Shown: positions 10,834 through 20,894, numbered from the stretch's first letter. The stretch is DNA of 64,000 nucleotides from Mesorhabditis belari (GCA_958450365.1 CAUEEP010000933.1:1921001-1985000), one strand, 5' to 3'. Notes: generated from the letters alone by a model not told the origin. Made by a program: numbers and translations.

Positions 10834-11673
10834 AAGCTTGCTTTAAATTCAATGTGTTATATTTCTTGTTGTCTGTTCTAGGGCTGGCTGCACACGGGTG
10901 ATATTGGCGAGTGGCTGCCAGATGGTCGTTTAAAGATTATTGATCGAAAGAATGCTCTTTTCAAGTTAGCGCAAGGGGATTTTGTCTCAGCTGAAGCGAT
11001 TGAAAGCATTCTTGGCTTGAGTCCACTCGTGAATCAGGTTAGATCTTGAGTTAGTGTTATTTGAATGGCTAAATTGTTTAGATCTTTGTCACCGGTTTGA
11101 GTACTCGCTCGTTTTTGGTGGGAATTGTTGTTGTTGAAGTGGAAACATTGAAGAAAGAGATTGAGAAAAATGGGGATTCTGAGGTGAGAGTTCATCTTCG
11201 AAAGCTGTAAAGCAATCTTGCTTCAATCTCTCATTTTAGACAAAAGCTTGCTTATCTGCTGATGGGGAGGAGTTTCTGTGCAAGGAGCCGATCAAAAGGT
11301 TTGATGTTGGCTTTTCAAAATTCTAATCGATTCTAATCTAGGTTCATGACGCAATACTTGAGTGGATTCGGAAAATCGAAAGGCTTGCAAACGATCGAGA
11401 CTCTGAGAAGAGTGTATCTTACCTTTGAAGTAATTTTTTTAAAAACAAATCTGCTAAGCCTTATAATTCTATAAGGCTCCATAATTCTTAGTTTTAGAAT
11501 TCACTTATAGAATTCTTCAGTTTTGTGTAGCTTCAAAAATGTGATTCCTGCTTTAGGAGCTAACTGCTGAGTCTGGCTTGCTTACTCCAACTCTGAAGAT
11601 TCGGCGCCAACCTTGCAGGGAAAAGTTCATGGCTGAGATCGATGCTATGTACGACGAGGAAACAGAGTTGTAA
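5621..11673 (+). CDS. Long-chain fatty-acid CoA ligase (ACSL family)
   Basis: Activates long-chain fatty acids as acyl-AMP, then acyl-CoA. Twenty exons: 5621-5711, 6599-6738, 6975-7044, 7284-7392, 7624-7729, 7769-7825, 7971-8079, 8688-8757, 8796-8886, 8941-9075, 9113-9246, 9330-9442, 9482-9578, 10547-10603, 10644-10721, 10882-11037, 11082-11183, 11240-11298, 11342-11429, 11557-11673. They sum to 1979 nt, giving 659 aa once a missing base near the A run at 9170-9173 is restored. Family motifs appear in order: the AMP P-loop TSGTTGRPKG split by an intron, FLSLAHIYEHL, YGQTE, GWLHTGDIGEW and DRKN..FKLAQGDFVSAEAIE. The second K of the usual DRKK is N here. ATG 5621 lies directly behind T7CAG, so it may be the trans-spliced start. 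A membrane-anchor exon further upstream cannot be excluded. AATAAA is at 11691. Introns 1, 3, 6, 7, 13 and 15 are enlarged by repeats. Confidence 0.9.
5958..6535. repeat. Two tandem copies of a dispersed 300-bp repeat
   Basis: In ACSL intron 1, 5958-6247 and 6248-6535 are near-copies of each other and of 4186-4492. Each has CGATTGTACGC or CGACTGTACGC, TCGAGAATC[TC]ATTGTAAAAAA, CTTCCTGGAACGCAGGCTAT, TTTCATTATCGTATC and ATTACCGTATAGGCCC, and ends near AAATTCGTTAGACTAGA. There is no ORF and no obvious terminal inverted repeat. Probably a non-autonomous mobile sequence. Confidence 0.85.
7072..7190. repeat. 12-bp minisatellite in ACSL intron 3
   Basis: Ten or so tandem copies of AATGGACAGGCC / AATGAACAGGCC. 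Open frames through this block are artefacts of the repeat. Confidence 0.95.
7838..7945. repeat. 12-13-bp minisatellite in ACSL intron 6
   Basis: Repeated GTAGAAAAGCT / GTAGACAGCTTT / GTAGATAGCTTT units, diverged. Confidence 0.85.
8099..8586. repeat. GACAA/GAGA purine-rich repeat array in ACSL intron 7
   Basis: About 490 bp of GACAA pentamers mixed with GAGA, GGCAA and GATGACAA variants, forming a higher-order unit of roughly 30-35 bp. It is strongly purine-biased on the plus strand. It sits between the two halves of the AMP-binding P-loop, so it must be spliced out for function. The long LSCL-rich frames on the minus strand are repeat artefacts. Confidence 0.95.
9690..10270 (+). mobile_element. 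ISXO2/Merlin-like transposase relic in ACSL intron 13
   Basis: Broken frames together resemble the ISXO2-like DDE transposase family. A front block VEMNVNTVVQWHQWFRDVL ends at about 9832. IGGQ followed by SIDEANVAK (9997-10060) matches the first-Asp motif. The block from 10127 (IELVDAQNLDHIIQHVLPDV, then HTDLASYNNLTNLG, stop, MHNKVTHSNNF) matches the 'hi.p.t.i.tD.a..Y..l...g..H..vnHs..F' part. Stops and frame changes show it is dead. A 12-bp minisatellite (9838-9990) interrupts it. Confidence 0.65.
9838..9990. repeat. 12-bp minisatellite inside the transposase relic
   Basis: Twelve or so tandem copies of GATAGCTAAGAC with AAAACCATAGCT variants. It lies between two recognisable segments of the ISXO2-like transposase. 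Confidence 0.95.
10262..10382. repeat. (CAA)n-rich microsatellite
   Basis: AACAACAACAAACAACAAC composition over 120 bp, directly abutting the end of the transposase relic. Confidence 0.95.
10738..10842. repeat. (GCTT)n microsatellite in ACSL intron 15
   Basis: About 25 GCTT tetramers interrupted by three GCTAAGCTT units. Confidence 0.95.
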
Positions 11674-11728
11674 TTTGATTTGAAACGACAAATAAAGCTT
11701 TACTGATGTGGAAAACATGCTAAATGTA

Positions 11729-11865
11729 TTGCATTGCATTGCATTGAACATTGCATTGCATTGCACATTGAACATTGAACATTGCATTGCACATTGCACA
11801 TTGCATTGAACATTGAACATTGCACATTGCATTGCGCATTAAACATTGAACCTTAAACATTGCAA
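11729..11865. repeat. ATTGCATTGCAC minisatellite after ACSL
   Basis: Imperfect tandem ATTGCATTGCAC / ATTGAACATTGAAC hexamer-based units between the ACSL 3' end and the Tc1 relic. Confidence 0.9.
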
Positions 11866-11869
11866 CTAG

Positions 11870-12052
11870 TTTCTCGAGCGTCAGCACTAGGATCGACTTC
11901 TAAATCTCATACTCTTTGCCTTCCAAAGCTCATCTTTTGAAGTAAATAGATATCCATGTAATCGTCGTTTTACATGACAAATGTTCAATCGGATTGCAAT
12001 CAGGAGAATATAGCAGAAGAGAAAAATCATTGATGCAAAACGACACGGTACC
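11870..12052 (-). pseudogene. Tc1/mariner transposase C-terminal fragment
   Basis: The minus strand reads LLLYSPDCNPIEHLSCKTTIT (compare the family's YSPDLNPIE-W-LK). It then changes frame to DELWKAK..R and ends near TLEKLVAM, matching the usual 'deLw.ai...c..Lv.sM' tail. Internal stops and frame changes make it a relic. The inverted-repeat element at 12055 begins immediately beside it. Confidence 0.7.
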
Positions 12053-12054
12053 CG

Positions 12055-13690
12055 GAAACCTTCACTTTCCAGTTCATCATCGATTCACAGAAGTTTTGGC
12101 TCGCTATTCTATTGGAATAGCCGCTCAGACTCCATATTTGTATGAATATAAGTAGACACTTATATATATGTTGTGTCCGATTTAGATTTCCGTCCGATTT
12201 AGATTCAATCTAAATCGGACGTCCGATTTAGATTACAGTCTATATCGGACGTCCGATTTAGATTACAGTCTATATCGGACGTCTTATATAGATTGAACAA
12301 TAATATAAACATTTAGATTGCAAAGGATCGATGGTGAGTTGTAGAAATTTGATAAAATAAACCAAAAACTATTGATTATTTGTTTTTGATAACTGAATAT
12401 CATTTGATAACTTAATATCATTTAATTTTTATTAATATATTCTTTTCTAGGAATCGCTGTCTCAATCAATTCTTCAAGATCTCCCGGACAGTCCCCCGTT
12501 TGGACTTCCATTAGAATTGTGGACGGTAAGGGTTTCTTTTTCTAAATTCTGATGAATTTTAATTAATAAAGTTTCCTAATTTTAGAATTATAATCAATAA
12601 ATTTCAGAATTTCGACGTCGCTTCATGGGGTCGTACAGTCTATATCGGACGTCTTATATAGATTGAACAATAATATAAACATGCTTAATATATGTTCTTA
12701 AGCGTTTTCTGTAGTTTTCTGCATTTTTCAAAGGTCTTTTATTGATTACAGTCTATATCGGACGTCCGATACAGATCGAACAATAATAAACGTGCTTAAT
12801 ATATGTTCTTAAGCGTTTTTTGCAATTTTCTGCGCTTTTGAAAGAAATTTTATTGTCTTTTTTGAGAATTTTTTGTTTTCTTGTTTTCCTATTAAATGCT
12901 GCTTTTTTTACAGATGGGGACCTTTTGACGAAGAATTTGACGTGTTTTTACAAAAGGACAAATTCCAACCGCTGAAACCTACAATTTGATGGTTGAAACG
13001 CTCCACAATCATCGTGAAAACTCCGAGAAACCAAAACTACCACAAAACTACCACGAAAACAACTTGCTGAAAAGATTTGCGCTCGTAATTGAACAAAAGG
13101 GAGCGCAGCTTTATCATGTGGGCGAGAAAAATGGCAGCGGAGAGATGCCAGCACAACAACTTCTATTCTTCTATTCACGGGAAACAAGGTAAGTAACTAT
13201 AACTTTATTTCATTTTTGTGTGTTCCATTAGGCCATAAACATTGCTTATGTGCTGGAAAATGCTCATCCAATCGATGTTCGTGCAAAAAGGATGGCCGAC
13301 TCTGCAATTCAAGATGTCACAATAGCCTAAGCCTAAGCTGCAAAAATAAATAGAAATTTTTAACTCGTTCGTTGTTGTTGTTGGTTTTTTTGTTGTCGTA
13401 TGTTGTAATTTTGCATCTATTCTGCTAACGCTAATAAATTGTTTCATAGTTTGGTTTTCTTTTCAGAAAAAAGACAGTAACAGACCTTTGAAAATGCAGA
13501 AAACTACAGAAAACGCTTAAGAACGTATATTAAACATGTTTATATTATTGTTCAATCTATATAAGACGTCCGATATAGACTGTAATCTAAATCGGACACA
13601 ACATATATAATATAAGAGACACTATTCCAATAGAATAACGAGCCAAAACTTCTGTGAATCGATGATGAACTGGAAAGTGAAGGTTTCCTT
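12055..13690. mobile_element. 1.6-kb inverted-repeat DNA element with CXC-type cysteine motif
   Basis: GGAAACCTTCACTTTCCAGT...GAATAG at the left end is repeated inverted at 13590-13690 with few changes. The right arm continues as an inverted copy of 12634-12745, so the left arm was split by about 320 bp of other sequence. A 50-bp unit (GATTACAGTCTATATCGGAC..) occurs four or more times. Between the arms are splice-like exons. The last (about 13230-13350) gives GHKHCLCAGKCSSNRCSCK with NSRCH downstream, a metal-binding CXC pattern seen at the C-terminus of some integrase/transposase proteins. A stop (TAA, about 13088) upstream in that frame suggests decay. Confidence 0.7.
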
Positions 13691-13749
13691 TAATATTGCA
13701 GCATATCGAGACCTATATAGAACATTTCAATCCAAGTGAGAAACTTGAA

Positions 13750-14598
13750 TGGTTTCGTGACTCTTAAGAAGAGTACTTCCTCTTCTTAAGAGAAGAGTCA
13801 GTACTCTTCTCTTAAGAGTCAGTACTCTTCTCTTAAGAAGACATTTTTGCTCAAAAAAAAATCAAATTGAAACTTGAAAACATTTCGCTAAGCATTGAGA
13901 ACTGATACTTGGAACTTGGAAAAATACTTGGAATTTGGAAAAGTACTTGGAAATTTTGCTAAAATGTAAACGAAAACTTGGAAAGATTTATTTTGATTGA
14001 AACAAACAAACAAACAAACAAAATGCATTGAAAATTTGGCAAAACCAAGTAAAGATCAAAAATTGTAAGTTATGATTGTTTACGAGTGACATCACTTGAC
14101 AAAAATAAATTTCCGGGGCGTCACCCCCTTCTTGAGACTGAAAAATCACTTCTGTTTGCCCTAAAATACGAAAGGAAACGTTTTATTTACTCTTTTACTC
14201 TACAAATTTTTACGGCATTGAGAAAAGTTGTTGACGAAGTGAAAATTCTCTCGAGATGACTATTTAGGTTGAGGTACAAGGTGTGTAAGTCGGTTTAGAT
14301 GACCGACTCGAAGAATTCTCAAGAAATTCTTACTTTTAAAATTTCCAAAGATTTTTTTCACCTTTTTCATTTGTTCAGCAAACAGCATTACAAGCATTTT
14401 ACAAGCATTACCAACACGAATTTTCTCAAAAGAACCCCCGAATTTCATCGCTAAACTTGTAAAACCCGTTTCTCAAAAGAACCCGTCCTTCTTCGCTGTG
14501 CTTTATTTTATTCACTTTATTTTTGCGTTAATATATTGTTTGCTTATTTTTAATGCTGTTTGCTTTTTTTTATTTTCTTAATTTTAGAGCCATCAAAG
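13750..14598. other. Spacer with a CTCTTAAGAG palindromic cluster
   Basis: 13758-13845 holds five interlocking copies of AGTACTCTTCTCTTAAGA and its complement, able to fold as several hairpins. The rest is AT-rich, with TTGGAA and ACAAACAAACAAA simple repeats near 13905-14020. Short open frames around 14260-14450 lack splice or family support. I see no other gene here. Confidence 0.7.
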
Positions 14599-15779
14599 AT
14601 GCTGTTCGCATTGATATTCGGATCACTATTTCTACAAATCGTCTTCTCACAAGTCTATTATGAGCCAGAGAACAGTGCGCCAGCTGCGCAATTATCTTCA
14701 AGCTCATCAAACACCGCTGTTTCGCGATACACTGTCTTGTATCTTTGTGGAAACAATGGGAATTACTACTTGTCGAATACGCGTTAGTTTTAAACGTTAA
14801 ATTAAGTGAGCGGTGAGCTAAAAGCAGTGAGCTAGAAGCAGGAAGCTAAAGCAGTAAGCTAAAGCAGTGAGCTAGAAGCAGGAAGCTAAAGCAGTAAGCT
14901 AAAGCAGTGAGCTAGAAGCAGGAAGCTAACGCAGTAAGCTAAAAGCAGCAAGAGAAAGCAGCAAGCTAAAAGCAGCAAGCTAAAGCAGTAAGCAGAAGCA
15001 GCAAACTAAAGCAGCAAGCTAAAAGCAGCAAACTAAAGCAGCAAGCTAAAAGCAGCAAGCTAAAGCAGCAAGAGAAAGCAGTAAGCTAAGTGTGCTAGTG
15101 AGAAAAGCGGAGCTTCTATTAGAGTAGTTATTTCCTTGTTCATTACTTGTGATTTAGCCTGTCAAACCTCGTATCGCAGTTGCAACTATATTTGTCGGAC
15201 ATCGAGCTGGTGCGCAAGCTTCAATAGAAATTGGTCATGTGTGAATAATTGTTGCAAGAATGGACGAGGACACACGACGAGTAAGTGTTATCTGTTAGTG
15301 CTAGAGTAAATGTGTAAATCCTACTTTAGCTCCATCTCCTCAACAACCGACATGCGGTGGTCGTGAAACATCTGGTGGCTTTTGTACATCTCCTGGTTAT
15401 CGCTGTCCCTCAGGTTAGTCTGTTTATTTTGCTTTTAGCGGTTCATTAGCAATATTATCAATTAGCAATTAGCAAACCAATCCACAACATGACAAACTGT
15501 ATTAGAAATGATAGCAAGTCTTGTTGCAAGCAACTCAATTCTTGTTGTTTTCAGGATTCACTTGCACTGTGAACGGAGTATGCTGTCGTTGTGCTTATGG
15601 AACAAGTGTTGGTGAGGATTTGGGCTTACTTTTTTGCTTAGAAATCGATTCTTGTTGCTGTAGTTGCTGTAGTTTCTAACCACTCAACTTCAGGCCCATG
15701 TGTCAACAATCAATGCCCAGACACTTTCCGTTGTAACTCGAACAATGAGTGTTGTCCATATCAACTCACCGGGAAATAG
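14599..15779 (+). CDS. Secreted cysteine-rich protein (CC-domain-like repeats)
   Basis: Five exons: 14599-14782, 15158-15280, 15330-15412, 15555-15611, 15694-15779. The signal peptide MLFALIFGSLFLQIVFS is followed by a Ser-rich spacer, then Cys-rich modules: CQTSYRSC...CRTSSWC...NCCKNG, CGGRETSGGFC.SPGYRCPSG, FTCTVNGVCCRC and GPCVNNQCPDTFRCNSNNEC ending CC. Paired CC residues after G/P-rich loops resemble nematode CC-domain or EB-like extracellular proteins, but I cannot name an orthologue. An acceptor-like TTTTAG lies 12 nt before the ATG. AATAAA is at 15795. Intron 1 is expanded by a minisatellite. Tail-to-tail with the SXP/RAL-2 gene, about 150 bp apart. Confidence 0.8.
14812..15090. repeat. 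Minisatellite in intron 1 of the Cys-rich gene
   Basis: Tandem GTGAGCTAGAAGCAGGAAGC and AAAGCAGCAAGCTA units, arranged as a higher-order repeat of about 45 bp in its first half. Confidence 0.95.
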
Positions 15780-15927
15780 TTTTGTATCAAATGCAATAAA
15801 TCTTTTATCAAAACCAAATACAGTAATATCACAGTCAGATCAGCGTTCACCCAGTTTTGTGAAATTCGAATTCAAGAGACAAATAGCCATGAGTTGAGAG
15901 AAATGAGGGCGTTTTGTTAAAGAAGAT

Positions 15928-16861
15928 TTAGAACTCTGGATCGGCTGACTCATCCTTGTCGTTGTTTTCCTAGAAATGAAGTCAATTAACAGAAAATTAA
16001 TCGAGTTGTAAGCATGTAAAAGTTGTACTAATTGTACAAGTTCTAACAGCTTGTATAGCTTGTACAAGTTTAGAGCTTCTGATTGTAAATTGTAAGAATT
16101 GAAAATGATAAACCAACCATTCCCATCGGTCCTCTCTTATTCATCATTCCCCATTTCATATCTCCTTTTCCGCCTTTCATTGGTGATCCCCTTGGTCCCA
16201 TCGGTCTCATTCCAACCATTGACATGAATTTAACGGCTCGAGCCAAATTGCGGTCAGTCATGTTACCAAAGAATTGCTAGAAAATCAACAATAACAAATA
16301 AACCTTATAACTCTACCATAATTTGGTCTCTTTCTTGAGCTTTTGTGAGCGACATATCATCTTGAATTGCTTGCAGGGTTTGGAGTTGCGCGGGCAATTG
16401 GTTGATAATGTTTGTCTGGTTTTGGCGAGACTCTTGCTTCCATCGGGTCATGTTGGCCTCGAATTCAGTGAACGAGGACTAAAGATTATTCTTTAAAAAT
16501 CAAAGTCTTCCATTTGTCTAATCAATGTCTAATCAATAGATCTAATCAAATGAAAGAGTTTACTTGAACGGTTCCTCCAATGTTGGCAGCCCATTGCTCG
16601 GTTTGCGTCTTGATATCGGCTTTAGTTAAAGTCTGATTGCGCACGATGTTCATGAAATCGTTTTTCTGCTGATCGGTGGCATTCTGAAGGAATGGCAACA
16701 TGCCTAAAAAAACAATAATTTGCTATAATTTAAAAGAGTAAAACCAAACCTTTGTGTCCTTTTCCTCTTTTTCCATCCATTCCACCCATTCCACTCTTGT
16801 TCCATCCCGGCCCGCAAATCACAAAACCGATCAAACAACTCAAAACGACAAGCTGATTCAT
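15928..16861 (-). CDS. SXP/RAL-2 family (DUF148) secreted protein
   Basis: Minus strand, start 16861, stop 15928-15930, five exons. The signal peptide MNQLVVLSCLIGFVICGPGW is followed by a Gly/Lys/Met-rich linker. Then comes an all-helical domain: MLPFLQNATDQQKNDFMNIV, LTKADIKTQTEQWAANI, FEANMTRWKQES, and LTKAQERDQIMQFFGNMTD. The alternation of 'LT...I...W' helices is typical of DUF148 (SXP/RAL-2, Ani s 5-like), a nematode-specific secreted family. The Met/Gly/Pro/Lys-rich C-terminal stretch (MRPMGPRGSPMKGGKGDMKW) and acidic end (NNDKDESADPEF) lie outside the domain. Family members bind divalent cations; function is poorly known. Confidence 0.85.
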
Positions 16862-18296
16862 CTTTATCTAAACAAATAACAGTTTTAAAGGTCACCAACA
16901 AATAATAAGAAATTTAGAATGATTGTCTAAGTCTAACCAAGCGGACTCTATAGTCTAACCAAGCTGACTTTTCGAGTCCAAGTGAAAATTTGATACTTCC
17001 TGCAAACTCGATGGGTATTTATCCTACTTTCCACTACTCCCTCCCCTAAATATTGGTGCTGATCGTTGCTGGGATGGAGTGTGGACAAAAGTCACAAAAG
17101 AGCTTCTCTTTTCAATCGAATGTCACAAAATAACCCCCATCGCACGAACAAATATAAGTAAAAAGGGGAAACAGACAGATGAGTAAATACGCGAAAAAAT
17201 ACGCGAAAATAAGCGGCTGACTCATTGCGAAAAGATCACGGGAAGAGCAAATCGGCAATCTGTTGTTGAAAGTGATGTGCATAAATTTTGATGACTCTGC
17301 GAGAAAAAATTGGTGACTTTATGGCATTTTTTGGAACTTTTAACTCAGTTAAACTTCAAGAAAGCCCAATATTTCCGAGGATTCGAATGTTTTTTTCTGT
17401 AATTGTACTAAAATTTTGAGCATTTCATGAGATCAAAGAGTTTTTACGAAAGTTTTTGATTGGCATTTTCACATATTCGCAACCGAAAAATCGAACTTTC
17501 AATATTGAAACAGAACTACAGTTCACCTTGGAAAACTACAGTGAAATACAGGCGCTCTAAAAAAATACAGGAAGCTGGGCTCGGTTTCATCATCACTTAT
17601 AACACTGTTATAACTCTTTATAACACTGTCATAACTTTATGACAGGGGCTATTCTTAGCGGGTGTTATAGCGGAAAAAAAAATGCAGAATTACAGAAGCA
17701 AAATCATGAAAAACCAATTTTAGTTTCGAAATCTATAGGGAATGCGGAGAAAGTTTTGGGAGGCACGTTAAATTAATATCTCTTTCTCGTTAGCAAGCCT
17801 TTCTCGTTATCACCCTATTAGATACGAATTTGGAAACTAGAATTATTTTTCTGTTTATTTATCAAATTTTGGGTCAAAAAGAGACTCACTTTGTACAATT
17901 TACGGGCAACTTTTATGAAAGACCCTCGGTTTCGACATGTTGAAACTCCAAGGATTCTTTGGAGTTTCAACATGTCGATGAAACTGTCTATATCTCGACG
18001 CACAAGCATCAGATCGACTTACGGTTGGTTTTAAAAGAATCTTCATCAAATTTGGCTATAGAAAAGTACAATTTGTTTTGTACACTCACCTGTAAGAACA
18101 TAGAGAAAAATTGCGTCAAAGTTGACCTGTAAATGCAAACATTTTGGTGAAATATAATAACTCTAGAAGTCTAAAAAAGTTGATTTTAAAACATTCTTGA
18201 AATCGATCCAGGCAAATTGACCTAAATGAATTGTTAGCAGAGAGAATCGACTTCCTGAGGGTTAATGAACAAAAGGTACTTCTTGGAGAAGTATAG
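16862..18296. other. Spacer upstream of the DUF148 gene
   Basis: Contains the DUF148 promoter region and AT-rich DNA. A hairpin at about 17933-17980 has 18-bp arms of CGACATGTTGAAACTCCA around an 8-11-nt loop. Another inverted pair of TTATAACACTGTTATAAC and TATAACACTGTCATAAC lies at 17597-17640. No gene is supported. Confidence 0.6.
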
Positions 18297-18839
18297 ACGC
18301 AAGAGCGTTTACAGAGAAAAATTTTGGGGACGCATTCGAGGGGTTTTTATGACTTAGCAATAATAATCCTTACTAAATTTGTTGAGCTTGCGTTGAACAG
18401 CTCGACTTGCATTGAGAAAAAATACAAAATTAGACACGCGAGCAAGGAAAATAAAATGGCAAGTCGAGCTGTTCAACGCAAGCTCAACGAATTTAATAAG
18501 GATTATTATTGCTAAATCATAAAAACTTCAAATTTAGAAAAGGACGCCATCCAAAAAGGAAAATAATTGTTAAAAATTCTATTACTACATATTATTAAAA
18601 GTTAAACGAACCTATTTATTGTTATTGTTATTTCTGCTGTTGTTTCGTTGTTGTTGTTTTCGTTGTTCCGTTAAAAGTTTTGGCGATTCGACATTTGTGT
18701 TCGTCCATCTCTCTATAAAAGTCATTAAAACAAAGCGAACCGTTGCAGAAAAAAATCAAAAACACTTAGCTTTTGTTATAGCAGTTGATCCTTGATGAAT
18801 TTGCGATGAAATGGCTTGCCTTTGTTAGCTATTTTTTAG

Positions 18840-19085
18840 AAAGCCGAGGCACTCATCTACGAATTACGAAAGTCTAAAGGCGACGCCTCATTTTATGAAG
18901 AAATTAAACAGATCCTGGATAGTGCTCTTCAAAAAGTTCAAGCTCGAAAAAGAGCACAGGCTACCCGAATGGCTAAGAGCATTGAGAAAAAATACAAAAT
19001 TAGACACGCGAGCAGGGAAAGTAAAATGGCAAGTCGAGCTGTTCAACGCAAGCGCAATAAATTTAATAAGAATTATTATTGCTAA
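18840..19085 (+). CDS. Unrecognised coding block inside the 9-bp-TSD element
   Basis: Behind a T6AG acceptor, 81 codons stay open to TAA. The product is hydrophilic and looks helical (ALIYELRKSKGDASFYEEIK, then ILDSALQKVQARKRAQA), with a very basic C-terminus (KMASRAVQRKRNKFNKNYYC). The C-terminal part also occurs in the upstream duplicate, ending at 18515, where the frame is kept and changes are mostly conservative (RESK to KENK, KRNKFNKN to KLNEFNKD). I do not recognise the family. It could be the last exon of a transposon-encoded basic protein or a captured host exon. No upstream ATG exon is evident. Confidence 0.45.
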   Translation, partial: KAEALIYELRKSKGDASFYEEIKQILDSALQKVQARKRAQATRMAKSIEKKYKIRHASRESKMASRAVQRKRNKFNKNYYC

Positions 19086-19385
19086 GTCATAAAAACTTCA
19101 AATTTAGAAAAGGACGCCATCCAAAAAGGAACATAATTGTTAAAAATTCTATTACTACATATTATTAAAAGTTAAACGAACCTATTTATTGTTATTGTTA
19201 TTTCTGCTGTTGTTTCGTTGTTGTTGTTTTCGTTGTTCCGTTAAAAGTTTTGGCGATTCGACATTTGTGTTCGTCCATCTCTCTATAAAAGTCATTAAAA
19301 CAAAGCGAACCGTTGCAGAAAAAAATTAAAAGCACTTAACTCCTGTTATAGCAGTTGATCCTTGATGAATTTGCGATGAAATGGC

Positions 19386-19670
19386 AAAGAAAAACGGTGA
19401 AAAATGAATCAAAACAACGAAAAATGGCTTTAAGCAATGGAAAATGGCTTTAAGCAACGGAAAATGGCTTTAAGCAATGGAAAATGGCTTTAAGCACTGG
19501 AAAATGGCTTTAAGCAATGGAAAATGGCTTTAAGCAATGTAAAATGGCTTTAAGCAACGGAAAATGGCTTTAAGCAATGGAAAATGGCTTTAAGCAATGT
19601 AAAATGGCTTTAAGCAACGGAAAATGGCTTTAAGCAATGGAAAATGGCTTTAAGCAATGGAGAAAGGCGG
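19386..19670. repeat. 20-bp minisatellite AAAATGGCTTTAAGCAATGG
   Basis: Thirteen or so tandem 20-bp units differing at the last 3-4 bases (AATGG, AACGG, AATGT, ACTGG). Lies within the TIR element, next to its right terminus. Confidence 0.95.
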
Positions 19671-19743
19671 ATTACGGTAGCTAGTGCATTTTAGAATGCG
19701 TCCCGAAAATTTTTCTCTGTAAACGCTCTTGCGTGAAGTACAG

Positions 19744-20484
19744 TACCCTAGGCAAAGTAAAGTTTCTACTCGGTCAATCACTCAAAGTCTACTAGTAAAG
19801 CTTTACTAGAACTAGTAAAGCAAAAGATATCAAAAAGTATTGGGAAAATTATAAAACTATGAAAAGTTCACGCAAAAATCCAAAATTCTTTTATTAAAGT
19901 TAAAGTTGGAATGCAAAACAATGAACTTTATATAGTATTTAACTTGAGACTACTGTATCCCGACAATTTGACGCATTCTATTTTGCGCTTGTTTCGAGTT
20001 GTAAAAATTTTGTTGTTGCCAAAAATTGTTTCATTTGTAGAACTTTTTATTGTTGGATTTTTTTTGTCTATTACCATTACTTGTTCTTTTTCTTGCGCAT
20101 TTTCCCAACGTTACACGCACATTTTGTTATAGAAACGGCTGATATTTGAGCAATTCGATTAAATTTGAAGCGAAACCCTGAAAATCACTTTGAGCCGACA
20201 TTTTTTCATGAAGTTCCAATGATTTTGCGCGTTTTGCTTGAAGTTTAGCACATGTTTTGAGAAGAATCCAAAGCTTTACCGGATTCGTTTCTTTTTCTGA
20301 CAATTGGCTGGCAATATCTTGTAAAAGTGGTCAAGTTTTGACGAAATTTTATTAATTTTGATAGATTTTATTGACCGCTTACTTATTTGATCTTCTCGCT
20401 TTCCCCAGAGCTCTTTAGTTCTATGTAGACTTTCAAATTTAATCAAACTTTGTATATATCACTGCTCTAATTTTACCTTTTTAG
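19744..20484. other. Spacer before the UBR5 gene
   Basis: AT-rich. A 73-codon frame at 19911-20132 is hydrophobic and low-complexity, without splice or family support. A TTTTTAG acceptor ends at 20484, immediately before the UBR5 ATG, and may be a trans-splice site. Confidence 0.5.
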
Positions 20485-20894
20485 ATGACTGAAGAGAAAA
20501 TGGATACAAGCTCTCCTGCCGCAAGCTCGGCACCGGAGCTCTACACGCTTAAGTATGATCTGGGCTCAAAGGAAACGAAAATTGTGGATGTGTAAGTGAT
20601 TTTGATTGGTTTATGAATCCCACCGTTAATTACGACCTATGATTTCTTGTTTTTAGATTCAAGTCGACCGCCGATCGACGCAATATGGGAGAAACAACTC
20701 GACGAGTGACGGCTCTAGAGGCTCTTCAACTCACCATAGATGACTACAAGAAGATTGTCGCTGGACCGAATCATATCGTGTTTCTGTTGAAGGTTCGTTT
20801 ATTCTTGCGCGGACTGGTTTACTTTTTCTTTAGGATGGTCGTGTGTTTCGGCTTGGTTATACAGTTACAAATCGTGCTGTTGGATCAACTTCTT

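Larger units (their letters stand above)
18297..19734. mobile_element. 1438-bp DNA transposon with 41-bp TIRs and 9-bp TSD
   Basis: The left end ACGCAAGAGCGTTTACAGAG (18297) continues through AAAAATTTT[G]GGGACGCATTC. The right end is its inverse, with one mismatch in 41 bp. Directly outside are GAAGTATAG (18288-18296) and GAAGTACAG (19735-19743), a 9-bp target duplication with one change. A 9-bp TSD is usual for Mutator-like elements and also within the Merlin range. The interior has a 410-bp direct duplication (18402-18810 and 18962-19385), a 62-bp-arm hairpin (18350-18410 / 18460-18522), an open coding block and a 20-bp minisatellite. No transposase is recognised. Confidence 0.8.

Noticed and set aside
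12986..13192. 68-codon plus frame within the inverted-repeat element
   Set aside because: The phase that joins the Cys-rich exon is a different frame, and this one leads to an immediate stop after splicing.
19911..20132. 73-codon hydrophobic frame
   Set aside because: AT-driven hydrophobicity; no neighbouring exons or conservation evidence.
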